Shown here: positions 16,038 through 29,341 of the stretch, one piece after another | Position numbering within the stretch: position 1 is the first letter of the stretch | How the letters are laid out: each line of letters opens with the position of its first letter | IMG/VR virus record: IMGVR_UViG_3300026483_000005 | Span: 1 to 64,000 of that record | DNA from: a virus | Reading direction: 5' to 3' (one strand) | DNA: 64,000 nt | The notes under the pieces: model-generated | What the model was told of the DNA's origin: nothing | The model's database searches: none | What the model saw: the letters and a program-made list of their open reading frames with translations, nothing else | Program-made: the position numbers and the translations under genes

Positions 16038-16052
16038 GTGGAATTATTCCAC
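16038..16052 (+). other. Second leader hairpin upstream of the 16086 gene
   Basis: GTGGAA, loop TTA, TTCCAC: a perfect 6-base stem between an AATATATAA box (16022-16030) and the ATG at 16086. Confidence 0.4.
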
Positions 16053-16085
16053 ATTTAAAATAAATAAAAAAAAATGTAACTATTC

Positions 16086-16862
16086 ATGTCATTAATTAAA
16101 ATCAAGCAAATTGACGGCTTACAGGCTGCTCTTGATCTTATTAACACCAGCATTGAATCAGGTTCGCTTAAATCAGCTTACACACAGGAAGACCACGGTT
16201 TTTCTGCTGGAGTTGTTATAGCTTATGTGGGTTCTAGATGGGTGTTAGCTGATTCAAGCACTGCTAACAAGCTAGGAAGATTAATCATCGAATCTATTGT
16301 AGACGCGGACAATTTTATCGCTGTGCAAGTTGGAACTATTAACGTTTCAGCATGGCCTAAATTGGACCAGTTAGTTCCCGGAGATTTCTACGTTGTAGAT
16401 AACTCAGGTAACGGTACTTTAGAAGATTACGTTAATACTGGTGATCCAGGTTTTGCATACAGCAATCCTGTTTTACAAGCATTAACAGAAACAGTGGGTC
16501 ATGTTCTTCCATGGAGACCATCGCAGTCGCCAACAGACCTAATTCAACCAGAAGAATTCACACAGACTTCGTTCTCTGCTGTAACTTCAGGTAATTACTC
16601 ATCAACAGGACTTACACTAACGTATACTCCTTTCCAAGATTCAACAGTTCAAGTATTCTTAAACGGTATAGCACTTGACGAATCTTATAATGATAGAAAC
16701 GGAGACGTATATTTCTCAAGAGACGGTGGTGCAACTGCTGTTCCTGCTTCTGACTTAGATGCTGGAGATACACTTTACTGGAACGGAACTCTTGCAGGTT
16801 ATGAGCTTGCTGGAACTGATCAGTTTGAAGTAGTATACGACAAAAGTAATCTAGACGACTAA
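16086..16862 (+). CDS. Virion fibre-associated protein
   Basis: 258 aa. The N-terminal region starts LIKIKQIDGLQAALDLINTS, a short helical segment like those that attach fibre proteins. The middle resembles a small beta-barrel (GVVIAYVGSRWVLAD...). The last ~75 residues share a module with the 10717 product (VFLNGIALDE, YFSRDGGATA, AGDTLYWNG, AGYELAGTD). It lies 20 bases upstream of the collagen-like gene and is probably co-expressed, so it may connect or cap that fibre. Its exact role is unknown. Confidence 0.75.
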   Translation: MSLIKIKQIDGLQAALDLINTSIESGSLKSAYTQEDHGFSAGVVIAYVGSRWVLADSSTANKLGRLIIESIVDADNFIAVQVGTINVSAWPKLDQLVPGDFYVVDNSGNGTLEDYVNTGDPGFAYSNPVLQALTETVGHVLPWRPSQSPTDLIQPEEFTQTSFSAVTSGNYSSTGLTLTYTPFQDSTVQVFLNGIALDESYNDRNGDVYFSRDGGATAVPASDLDAGDTLYWNGTLAGYELAGTDQFEVVYDKSNLDD

Positions 16863-16882
16863 AAAAAATAAATTATTAAAAC

Positions 16883-22441
<5,559 letters not shown>

Positions 22442-22465
22442 TTTAAATCATCAAGATAATTTTAG

Positions 22466-22495
22466 AAAGGGTCCTCGAAAGAGGACCCTTTTTTT
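22466..22495 (+). terminator. Strong intrinsic terminator after the collagen-like gene
   Basis: AAAGGGTCCTC (22466-22476), loop GAAA, GAGGACCCTTT (22481-22491), then more T: an 11-base perfect stem with a stable tetraloop. Confidence 0.93.
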
Positions 22496-22499
22496 ATGT

Positions 22500-22507
22500 G
22501 ATATATA
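22500..22507 (+). promoter_or_regulatory. Late-promoter-like box GATATATA after the terminator
   Basis: It lies just behind the terminator and upstream of an AAAC-box promoter, so the oxygenase operon may have both a middle and a late start. Confidence 0.4.
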
Positions 22508-22541
22508 GATTGTAATAACTTATTATCTTATTACACTTAGT

Positions 22542-22568
22542 AAACAATTTAAAATATCTAAGTATAAC
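22542..22568 (+). promoter_or_regulatory. AAAC-box/TATAAT promoter, copy 6
   Basis: AAACAATT, TAAAA, TATCTAAG, TATAAC (22563-22568), 21 bases before the ATG at 22590. Confidence 0.7.
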
Positions 22569-22589
22569 TAATATTATAGAACACAATCG

Positions 22590-23522
22590 ATGGATAATAA
22601 AATCAAACATGATACGTTTAACAAGAATGTAAAATTCTATGTGGAAAGCGTAACTAAGAATACAGACACATATACTCTTAATGGATGGGTTGGATTAATA
22701 GGCGGAGAAGCTTTAGGCTTTTCAATGTCAAATGAACCTCTTAAAGTTCAATTTTTAGGTGATAGGCAAGACGTAATGGAAGTATATTCAAATCAGCTTA
22801 CTAATCAGAATATGTCATTTACTATTGAGGTTCCTTTTGATAAAAAACTAAAAACACTAGTCATCCATACTAGTATTGGAGAAACTGCAATAGGTCCAAT
22901 CGGACACTGGTTATCGTATCATTCAGGATTTGCAAATACATCAAAGGATGTTATAGTAGTAGATAATTTTTATAATGATCCTGACCTTGTAAGAGAATGG
23001 GCAATGAACCATTTAGAATTTACACCTTCCGATTATCACAAGGGCCAAAGAGCAAATGAAAGATTTATCTTAGATGGAACTAAAGAAAAACTAGAAGAAA
23101 TTATAGGAAAACCAATATTCAATTGGAATCACGACAGGTATGCTAACGGAATATTTCAATTTTGTACAGCAGATCAACAGATTGTTTATCACGTGGATAA
23201 TCAAACTTATGCAGCAATGGTATATTTAACACCTGACGCTCCACCTACATCTGGAACTGCGTTCTATAGAAGTAAAGTCACGGGTGATTATACATTCGAT
23301 GACGATAAAAGAAAAACCCAAGCATACATAGATGCATTCAAGGGTAATAGTAATGAAATGAATTTTTACGATGGATCTAATTTTGAAAAAATAGATGAAG
23401 TAGGAAATGTGTATAATAGATTAGTCTTGTTTAATGCTAAAAATATCCACGCTGCGACTCAGTATTTTGGAGATGCAATTGACAATGCTAGATTTTTTCA
23501 CATGTTCTTTTTTGACGTATAA
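22590..23522 (+). CDS. Fe(II)/2-oxoglutarate-dependent oxygenase (DUF6445-like)
   Basis: 310 aa. Residues ~1-105 form a separate beta domain of unknown role. From ~120 the sequence is a 2-oxoglutarate oxygenase: HVD (His201, Asp203) and His287 (KNIHAAT) are the expected iron ligands, with Arg301 a candidate for the co-substrate. MVYLTPDAPP and SGTAFYRSK match small hydroxylases of the DUF6445 type. It begins the set oxygenase, glycosyltransferase, oxygenase directly after the collagen-like gene, so a side chain of that fibre is a likely target. Small-molecule substrates cannot be excluded. Confidence 0.8.
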   Translation: MDNKIKHDTFNKNVKFYVESVTKNTDTYTLNGWVGLIGGEALGFSMSNEPLKVQFLGDRQDVMEVYSNQLTNQNMSFTIEVPFDKKLKTLVIHTSIGETAIGPIGHWLSYHSGFANTSKDVIVVDNFYNDPDLVREWAMNHLEFTPSDYHKGQRANERFILDGTKEKLEEIIGKPIFNWNHDRYANGIFQFCTADQQIVYHVDNQTYAAMVYLTPDAPPTSGTAFYRSKVTGDYTFDDDKRKTQAYIDAFKGNSNEMNFYDGSNFEKIDEVGNVYNRLVLFNAKNIHAATQYFGDAIDNARFFHMFFFDV

Positions 23523-23536
23523 AAACAAATATAAAT

Positions 23537-25411
23537 ATGAAGATTAATATTATTACAAGGTGTACCAGAACAAGTAACCTTTTAACAATTAAAGAAGGAG
23601 TATTAAATGCGCCTAAGGGAGTAACAGTAAATTGGCACATTGTATTTGATACAGGAGCATTAAAGGATATTGATGCAGAGGTTCTCTCGAACTTAACAGA
23701 TACTGTCAATGTCAAATTACATTTTGTAAAAGGACAAAGAGGAGGATTATTATATCCTGAAGTTTCTGATATTATTAGAACAATCAAATCAGGTTGGATC
23801 TATTTACTAGATGATGATAACATTATACACGAAGACTTTTACAAAACTATTAAAGCGAGTATAAAGAATCTTCCAATTGCACAGGTTCATATCGTTTCTC
23901 AATTAGTTGCAGGTAGAGATTTTACCGGACAAGAAATTAGAGTAGCTAGTCGTGAAAATACTGCATTTCAGAAAATTGACATTGCACAGATGGTTATTAA
24001 TAGAAGCATATTTGATACTCATTCGTTTAGTGCAAATTATGCAGCAGACGGTTTCTTTATAGAAGAAGTATTAAAAACACATGGTGATTCATTCGTATGG
24101 ATTGACAAGGTTTTATGCCACTACAATTATTTAGAAAAAGTACCAAGTGCAAAAATACCTAAAATAATTTATATAGGAAAAACTAAGCCAGAATTAAAGT
24201 CTATAAAATATTTATCGTATGAAGCAGATGAATTAGACGTTAAATACTTAGAAGACGATAGTGAAGTAATTAACGCAGTTACGTCGTTTAATCCTGATGC
24301 AATTATTACAAATGGAGAATCATGGAAAGAGTTTCCTAACCTAGCTTCTCTTCCTCTCCAATTTAGAAAAAGGTGGTTTAATTCTGAGAACACGGAAAAT
24401 ATAGGAAACACTGCATATTCCGTAGCAATGAATTCTATTCTATCTCCTTCTAACCTAGAAGATGATCAGATGATTTCATTCTTTACGCCTATATATAATA
24501 CTGGTGAAAAGTTATGGAACACATATAGATCCGTAAGAGATCAGACGTATAATAACTGGGAATGGGTTTTAGTAAATGATTCCACCGATGGAGGTAAAAC
24601 TTTAAAGATAGCAGAAGAAATTGCGTTAGTAGATCCAAGAGTAAAGGTGTATGATTTTAGAGAAAAATCAGGAGGATGTATTGGAGAATCTAAATACAGA
24701 TGTTGTTCTCTTGCTAAAGGATATATTCTAGCAGAATTAGACCATGATGACTTATTGGTTAAAACATGTGCAGAAGATTTACATAATGCTGCACAGGCAC
24801 ATCCTGATTGTGGTATGTTTTATGGAGATACTGCCGAGGTAAATGAAGAGTGGGAAAATCAAAGATATGGAGAAGGGTTTGCATTAGGATATGGTTCTTA
24901 TAGAGAAGAAGAGTATGAAGGTAGAATGTTGTCACCTGCTAATCAACAGAATATTAATCCAAAAACAATCAGACATATTGTAGGAGTTCCAAATCACGTT
25001 AGAGCATGGAGAAGATCTACTTATTTTGAAATAGGAGGACATAACAGAAGTCTAACAATTGCAGATGATTTTGAATTAGTGATCAGAAGCTTCCTATATT
25101 CTAAGATATGTAAAATACCTAAACTAAGCTATATTCAATTTCTCTATAATAATCAAGGTGGAAGAAACACTCATGATTTATCAAGAGCAGACATTCAAAG
25201 AAGAGTTAGAACAATAGCACAATATTATAATGAACAAATCAACGCTAGATTTATTGAATTAGGAATAGAAGATTGGGCATATAATGAAAGCCCTGACTAT
25301 CCTATCTCAGCAGAGTCAAGATATGGAGAAGAAGAAGGAGTTGCTAACGAAACATACGCTGAAAAATCAGGAGTTGAAAAAAAAGTAACTAAATTAGAAA
25401 AAGTAAAATAA
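23537..25411 (+). CDS. Two-domain glycosyltransferase between two oxygenases
   Basis: 624 aa with two GT-A domains. Domain 1 (~1-200) has the metal motif LLDDDN (90-95). Domain 2 (~313-560) is classic GT2: ISFFTPIYNTG (313-323), WVLVNDSTDGG (343-353) and the motif LDHDD (401-405). A ~100-residue linker separates them. Two catalytic domains in one chain could add two sugars in sequence, as in the disaccharide on animal collagen hydroxylysine. The charged C-terminal tail (EKKVTKLEKVK) ends one base from the next ATG. Cytoplasmic. Donor and acceptor sugars cannot be read from sequence. Confidence 0.88.
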   Translation: MKINIITRCTRTSNLLTIKEGVLNAPKGVTVNWHIVFDTGALKDIDAEVLSNLTDTVNVKLHFVKGQRGGLLYPEVSDIIRTIKSGWIYLLDDDNIIHEDFYKTIKASIKNLPIAQVHIVSQLVAGRDFTGQEIRVASRENTAFQKIDIAQMVINRSIFDTHSFSANYAADGFFIEEVLKTHGDSFVWIDKVLCHYNYLEKVPSAKIPKIIYIGKTKPELKSIKYLSYEADELDVKYLEDDSEVINAVTSFNPDAIITNGESWKEFPNLASLPLQFRKRWFNSENTENIGNTAYSVAMNSILSPSNLEDDQMISFFTPIYNTGEKLWNTYRSVRDQTYNNWEWVLVNDSTDGGKTLKIAEEIALVDPRVKVYDFREKSGGCIGESKYRCCSLAKGYILAELDHDDLLVKTCAEDLHNAAQAHPDCGMFYGDTAEVNEEWENQRYGEGFALGYGSYREEEYEGRMLSPANQQNINPKTIRHIVGVPNHVRAWRRSTYFEIGGHNRSLTIADDFELVIRSFLYSKICKIPKLSYIQFLYNNQGGRNTHDLSRADIQRRVRTIAQYYNEQINARFIELGIEDWAYNESPDYPISAESRYGEEEGVANETYAEKSGVEKKVTKLEKVK

Positions 25412-26028
25412 TGGGAAAATACGTAGAAATTTTAGATGCAAGCGATTGGGATGCATGGTGTGACAAATACATCGATCCCCTTTTAAGAAAAGGAGAATAT
25501 GAACTCATAGTTGACGAAGCGGCTCCGAGTGTTTTAGTATTTCCTTTATTTAAAGAACAGTTTTGTAAAGATCTAATTGAACTATGTGAAACTGAAGGAG
25601 AATGGACAGTAGATAGACATGAATTTTATCCAACAACCGACATGCTCATTGACAAAGTATGGATGAATGAAATTTACTCAAAGGTTCTTAACGAATTTGT
25701 TAGGCCATTAGGAATATGGTTCTGGACTTTAGAAGGAAAGCAGTGGAATTCTATGTCAGATGAAACATTTATTGTAAAGTATACTACAGAAACACAAGCG
25801 CACCTTTCTCTTCACCATGATAATAGCCATTTAACAACTGTTGTTAGAATGAATGAAGATTTTACAGGAGGTGGAACTTATTTCCCATTATATAAGGCAA
25901 ATATTAGTCCTCCTAGAGTTGGAATGGCAGCTTTACACCCAGGTGCAATTACACATAGACACGGTGCAAAGCCTATTTTTTCAGGAACAAGGTATATTAC
26001 TGTAAGTTTCTGTAAGATGAGTGGATAA
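25411..26028 (+). CDS. Procollagen lysyl hydroxylase (PLOD)-like 2-oxoglutarate oxygenase
   Basis: 205 aa. The C-terminal ~90 residues closely follow the catalytic domain of animal lysyl hydroxylases (PLOD1-3). Examples are FIVKYTTETQAHLSLHHD, the FTGGGTYFPLY strand (PLOD: YEGGGCRFLRY), PRVGMAALHPG, and THRH...SGTRYITVSF (PLOD: THYH...RGTRYIAVSF). Iron ligands are His135, Asp137 and His184. Arg194, ten residues after the distal His as in human LH3, should bind 2-oxoglutarate. The start overlaps the upstream stop by one base, so it is co-translated with the glycosyltransferase. X-Lys-Gly triplets, the animal enzyme's target, are abundant in the phage fibre. Prolyl hydroxylation is the alternative. 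Confidence 0.88.
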   Translation: MGKYVEILDASDWDAWCDKYIDPLLRKGEYELIVDEAAPSVLVFPLFKEQFCKDLIELCETEGEWTVDRHEFYPTTDMLIDKVWMNEIYSKVLNEFVRPLGIWFWTLEGKQWNSMSDETFIVKYTTETQAHLSLHHDNSHLTTVVRMNEDFTGGGTYFPLYKANISPPRVGMAALHPGAITHRHGAKPIFSGTRYITVSFCKMSG

Positions 26029-26031
26029 ATA
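26024..26031 (+). promoter_or_regulatory. Late-promoter-like box GATAAATA, 4 bases before ATG
   Basis: GATAAATA overlaps the stop of the oxygenase gene and ends 4 bases before the ATP-grasp ATG. Confidence 0.5.
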
Positions 26032-26035
26032 GAAT

Positions 26036-26989
26036 ATGAAGCAAATACAATCATTCAACCAATTTATTAACGAAAGCCTAAACGAAGATACTAATGATCT
26101 TTTTAAAGTTTATCTAGCAATTGATCCCGACTCAGGTCACAGGTGGTGGTCTTATAAAGGATTTGCGTCAGATAATTTCTTTATACAAATCAATAAAGAC
26201 AATTATAAAGACATAGATATTAATCCAGACTATCCTATATTAACCTATAATTCAGGAGTAGTTGAAACCCTTTTAAAGGAAGGATTAGTTAAAAAAGAAA
26301 ATGTATATAATAGACCAGAATTCATTAAGCAATCTGGATCTAAGGCAGAGTTTCATAAAATAGTCGATGGAGATGAAAACATTCCACAAACATGCCATGA
26401 CGAGAAAGAAGCTTTAGAAATTGGTTTTCCATTAATTGCAAAGCCAGCTGAAGGACATTCAGGTATTGGAATTCAGGTTTTTAAATCTCAGGAAGATTGG
26501 GATAAAGCTGATCATTCTAAATTTGACGTATATTCCGAATTCGTAGATAAGAAATCAGAGCATAGAATAATTAACTTTAAAGGAGATGCTTTCTTTTGGA
26601 TGGAAAGAGAACCATTAAATGATAAAGCAAAATCAGGTGATGGTGACGGAAAAGAAGAAATGAATTTTAAATATATCAAAAGAGATATTACAACTCTTCC
26701 TGAAAAATTTAAAACACTAATAGAAAAATTCTGTGATAAGTTTAAAGATTTACCATATATATGTTTTGATATAATGGAAGATCAAGAAGGAAAATTGTAT
26801 ATTATAGAAAGTAATTCTCAACCTGGAGTTCCTTATGATTCTACTGTGCAAATATACCGTAAAATATTTAAAGACTTTTACGGAAGAGAAGTAAACAAAG
26901 ATACTGACAAGGCCCTAACAAAATTATCTAATGATTTAGATAAAAAAACTATAGAACTTGACAGCGAACGATTCGAAATAAAAGAATAA
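26036..26989 (+). CDS. ATP-grasp ligase with a capsid-targeting-like N-terminus
   Basis: 317 aa. Residues 1-13 (MKQIQSFNQFINE) resemble the T4 capsid-targeting sequence and end in the (L/I)xE cleavage pattern of its head protease. The remainder is an ATP-grasp enzyme: FPLIAKPAEGHSGIGIQVF (131-149) is the Lys/Gly-rich ATP loop, SEF (167-169) follows, and ICFDIME plus IIESNSQPGVP (242-266) provide the acidic metal site. ATP-grasp enzymes join a carboxylate to an amine or thiol through an acyl phosphate. If the tag works, the enzyme is packed in the head and enters the next host with the DNA. Its substrate is unknown. Confidence 0.85.
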   Translation: MKQIQSFNQFINESLNEDTNDLFKVYLAIDPDSGHRWWSYKGFASDNFFIQINKDNYKDIDINPDYPILTYNSGVVETLLKEGLVKKENVYNRPEFIKQSGSKAEFHKIVDGDENIPQTCHDEKEALEIGFPLIAKPAEGHSGIGIQVFKSQEDWDKADHSKFDVYSEFVDKKSEHRIINFKGDAFFWMEREPLNDKAKSGDGDGKEEMNFKYIKRDITTLPEKFKTLIEKFCDKFKDLPYICFDIMEDQEGKLYIIESNSQPGVPYDSTVQIYRKIFKDFYGREVNKDTDKALTKLSNDLDKKTIELDSERFEIKE

Positions 26990-26992
26990 ATT

Positions 26993-27217
26993 ATGGCATA
27001 TCCGGATATGACTTGTATGCATGTGAACTTATGGGTTCATCACATGGACATTGACAAACTGTTTGACTTTATAACAGAAAGAATTAAAGAACCACCTAGC
27101 TATTGGATTTCTAGAGAATCTTGTCCTTCTACAATTACAGGAGGATATGCAGAAATTAACGTATCATATAACACATATCTTATGATAAGACGTGTTAAAG
27201 AACACGGACACTTTTAA
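26993..27217 (+). CDS. Small alpha/beta protein, unknown function (74 aa)
   Basis: 74 aa: strand VNLWVHHMD, helix KLFDFITERI, a loop with Cys, then strand EINVSYNTYLMIRRV. The element order matches the 65-aa product at 9454. It starts four bases after the ATP-grasp gene, suggesting shared expression. Not recognised. Confidence 0.6.
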   Translation: MAYPDMTCMHVNLWVHHMDIDKLFDFITERIKEPPSYWISRESCPSTITGGYAEINVSYNTYLMIRRVKEHGHF

Positions 27218-27220
27218 TTG

Positions 27221-27247
27221 AAACAATTCCAAATGGAAGTGTATAGT
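27221..27247 (+). promoter_or_regulatory. AAAC-box/TATAAT promoter, copy 7
   Basis: AAACAATT, CCAAA, TGGAAGTG, TATAGT (27242-27247), 26 bases before the ATG at 27274. A second GTATAGTT follows and may be an alternative -10. Confidence 0.6.
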
Positions 27248-27273
27248 TAAGTATAGTTAATAAACTTCCAAGT

Positions 27274-27741
27274 ATGAATAGATTATGGTTACGATTTGCA
27301 CTGTGTATTTACGCAATATTATATACAGTGTGTCTGCCATTAATCCTAGGCATAGAGGATAGTTATAGTGATTATCATCAATTAAAACCAATCTTATTCC
27401 CTTTATTAACAATAGGAGTTTCATTAGGATTATGGCTTCATCGTTCTATTGAATGGAAAATACCGGCATTCTTATTAATAATCATAGCAAGCTTTAGCGT
27501 TGCAAATTACCCTACAATACATAATATATCTGCTATTCTATTTTTTATGTCATCGACATGGATCATGCTCTTTGATAAAAGATTTAAAATCTTTGGAATA
27601 ATATCTGCAATATTATATCCAACACTCTTTATAAACACTGAACAGAATTTATTCTTGTTTGAAGTGTTACAGATACCTATTCTTTCCTTTTATCATTTCT
27701 CTAGAGTAGTATACTTAATGAGATTAAAGAAGAAAATATAA
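27274..27741 (+). CDS. Multi-pass inner-membrane protein, unknown function
   Basis: 155 aa, very hydrophobic. Likely membrane segments are ~4-26, 39-56, 63-80, 84-99 and 104-120, with a possible sixth near 128-145, and a basic tail (RLKKKI). No catalytic motif is visible. Its own AAAC-box promoter puts it with the enzyme/middle genes. Superinfection immunity or lysis control would be guesses. Confidence 0.75.
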   Translation: MNRLWLRFALCIYAILYTVCLPLILGIEDSYSDYHQLKPILFPLLTIGVSLGLWLHRSIEWKIPAFLLIIIASFSVANYPTIHNISAILFFMSSTWIMLFDKRFKIFGIISAILYPTLFINTEQNLFLFEVLQIPILSFYHFSRVVYLMRLKKKI

Positions 27742-27766
27742 ACAATTACACATATTTGAGTATAAT
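27740..27766 (+). promoter_or_regulatory. AAAC-box/TATAAT promoter, copy 8, almost touching the ATG
   Basis: AAACAATT, ACACA, TATTTGAG, TATAAT (27761-27766). The ATG at 27771 lies only 4 bases after the -10 box, so this message would be leaderless, unlike the other ten copies. Confidence 0.65.
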
Positions 27767-27770
27767 CTAT

Positions 27771-28019
27771 ATGGCAAAGAAGAAAAAGAAGCTAGAGATT
27801 ATTCACGTTAAGAAGCCAATTATTGGCGAAACGTACTATTTCTATTTCGCAGGATCATGGGAAGTAGGAAAGTTAGAAGGTACCTCTGACAAATTAACAG
27901 AAACATACGGCCATCGATGGTTTACATTTGTTAATGGAAATTATGGAAGACAAATGAGATATCCAGTCTCTATTTATAATATTAGAAAAACTCACCCAAA
28001 ACAAGAAAAAGATGTATAG
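27771..28019 (+). CDS. Small basic beta-barrel-like protein, unknown function
   Basis: 82 aa from the ATG at 27771 (MAKKKKKLEII); an upstream in-frame TTG at 27756 lies inside the promoter and is rejected. The core GETYYFYFAGSWEVGKLEG followed by HRWFTFVNG looks like a small SH3- or Tudor-like barrel. It overlaps the exonuclease gene by eight bases. Not recognised. Confidence 0.65.
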   Translation: MAKKKKKLEIIHVKKPIIGETYYFYFAGSWEVGKLEGTSDKLTETYGHRWFTFVNGNYGRQMRYPVSIYNIRKTHPKQEKDV

Positions 28020-28755
28020 TATTTCAGATTTAAAAAACATGTTATTTATTGACATTGAAACGTCAACTGCTGCAAAGGACTTAGATAGCTTTGCAGAGAT
28101 TATTGGAGAAAATGCATACTCACACTGGGAAAAGAAAGCAAAGTATGGTAGACAAAGTAAATCAGAGTATGAAGGAGTTTCAGATGCTGATATGTATATC
28201 AAGGATGCTGCCCTTTATCCTGAATTCGGAAGAGCAGTAGTTATTACAATCGGACAAGTCACCTTCCCAGATGGCATTACACCTACCCCTAAGATAAAGT
28301 CTTTTTATGGAGATGATGAAAAGAATACTCTAAAGGAATTTATGGATACGATGGCATTAATCTTTAAGGCAAATCCTAAAATTCAAATAGTAGGTCATAA
28401 CATTAAAGGCTTTGATATGCCTTACTTAATTAAAAGATCCATTATTCAAGGTGTAGAAATTCCACAACAATTACACTTACAAAAACTTAAGCCATGGGAG
28501 AATTGTCTATTAGACACTAATGAAATATGGAAATTTGGCGGATGGAATGGTGCATCTCTTTCTATGATCTGTGATCTTTTACAGATACCTTCTCCTAAAC
28601 AAAACATGTATGGTGGTGAAGTATCAGAAGCGTATTACGCTGGAAGATTAGAAGAAATTAAAGACTATTGTGAAGATGATGTTATTGGAACTATGAACGT
28701 GATGTTAAAGATGTCAGATATGGAACTAGTATCTAAGGTTGAAGCTCCATTTTAA
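28012..28755 (+). CDS. PolB-type 3'-5' exonuclease (DnaQ-like fold)
   Basis: 247 aa. Exo I is LFIDIET (Asp14, Glu16), Exo II is IVGHNIKGFDMPYL and Exo III is YCEDDVIGTMNV, together the DEDD exonuclease set. The arrangement matches the stand-alone exonucleases related to the proofreading domain of family B polymerases. It would remove nucleotides from single-stranded 3' ends, for proofreading, repair or host DNA breakdown. All acidic residues are intact. Confidence 0.88.
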   Translation: MYSISDLKNMLFIDIETSTAAKDLDSFAEIIGENAYSHWEKKAKYGRQSKSEYEGVSDADMYIKDAALYPEFGRAVVITIGQVTFPDGITPTPKIKSFYGDDEKNTLKEFMDTMALIFKANPKIQIVGHNIKGFDMPYLIKRSIIQGVEIPQQLHLQKLKPWENCLLDTNEIWKFGGWNGASLSMICDLLQIPSPKQNMYGGEVSEAYYAGRLEEIKDYCEDDVIGTMNVMLKMSDMELVSKVEAPF

Positions 28756-28757
28756 TT

Positions 28758-28828
28758 TAAACTTTTTTGAAAATAAACAGTTAAAAGTTTTTTTATCTCA
28801 GAAATTTTGCTTATATTAGTATAGTAAT
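28758..28828 (+). promoter_or_regulatory. Long repeated promoter element, copy 1
   Basis: 71 bases nearly identical to 34632-34702 and, for the last 50 bases, to 35078-35128. It holds two similar A-T tracts 25 bases apart, then TTTTTTTATCTCA, GCTTATATTAG and TATAGT (28820-28825), 18 bases before the ATG at 28844. Confidence 0.75.
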
Positions 28829-28843
28829 TAAAAATAAAGAAAT

Positions 28844-29128
28844 ATGTTTGAAGACTTCGAAGACCAAAACAACGATGAGCACGATGAAATAGCTCAAATT
28901 CAAAAAAATGCAGATATGGAAAATAACCTTCACGAACTGAAAGATAAACTAGTTAGAAATAACTGGGATATGATCTTAGAAAAAGGAGTTGACTTTAAAT
29001 CAATGCAAGACAACGGCATAGAAATAGAACCGATTATCAGAACATTACAGCAAATGTTAGATTGGTTTCAGGAATCTGAAGAATATGAAAAATGTGCACA
29101 TCTTAAAAATATTCTAGACAATAAATAA
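28844..29128 (+). CDS. Small protein with UVR-like C-terminus (paralogue 2 of 4)
   Basis: 94 aa, acidic (begins MFEDFEDQNNDEHDEIAQ). The C-terminus (MLDWFQESEEYEKCAHLKNI) is the best match to the UVR-like consensus of this family. It has its own long repeated promoter. It begins a run (this gene, a basic helical protein, DnaJ, a second paralogue, bS21, a third paralogue, PhoH), which places the family beside proteostasis and translation genes. Function unknown. Confidence 0.75.
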   Translation: MFEDFEDQNNDEHDEIAQIQKNADMENNLHELKDKLVRNNWDMILEKGVDFKSMQDNGIEIEPIIRTLQQMLDWFQESEEYEKCAHLKNILDNK

Positions 29129-29146
29129 AATGTGTATAAATATATC

Positions 29147-29341
29147 ATGGAAGAACAATTATTAAAAGTCATTGCGGAGCAACTTACGAGAATTGCAGAT
29201 CTTATGGAAAACCAACAGAAAAGAGATGTGGTTGAAAAAAGAAAGAGCATTAAAGTCGTTAAGGAAGCCGTAAAGAAAAGAAAGAATGAACTACTACGAA
29301 CTGCTGCAGATAGACAAGTCAGCAAGCCAAGCCGAGATTAA
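29147..29341 (+). CDS. Small basic helical protein, unknown function
   Basis: 64 aa from the ATG at 29147; an in-frame GTG at 29132 is the alternative. The product is one long amphipathic helix (LLKVIAEQLTRIADLM) followed by a Lys/Arg-rich segment (KRKSIKVVKEAVKKRKNE). It overlaps the DnaJ gene by 56 bases in another frame, the longest overlap in the window, so the real end of its coding use is less certain. Not recognised. Confidence 0.55.
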   Translation: MEEQLLKVIAEQLTRIADLMENQQKRDVVEKRKSIKVVKEAVKKRKNELLRTAADRQVSKPSRD

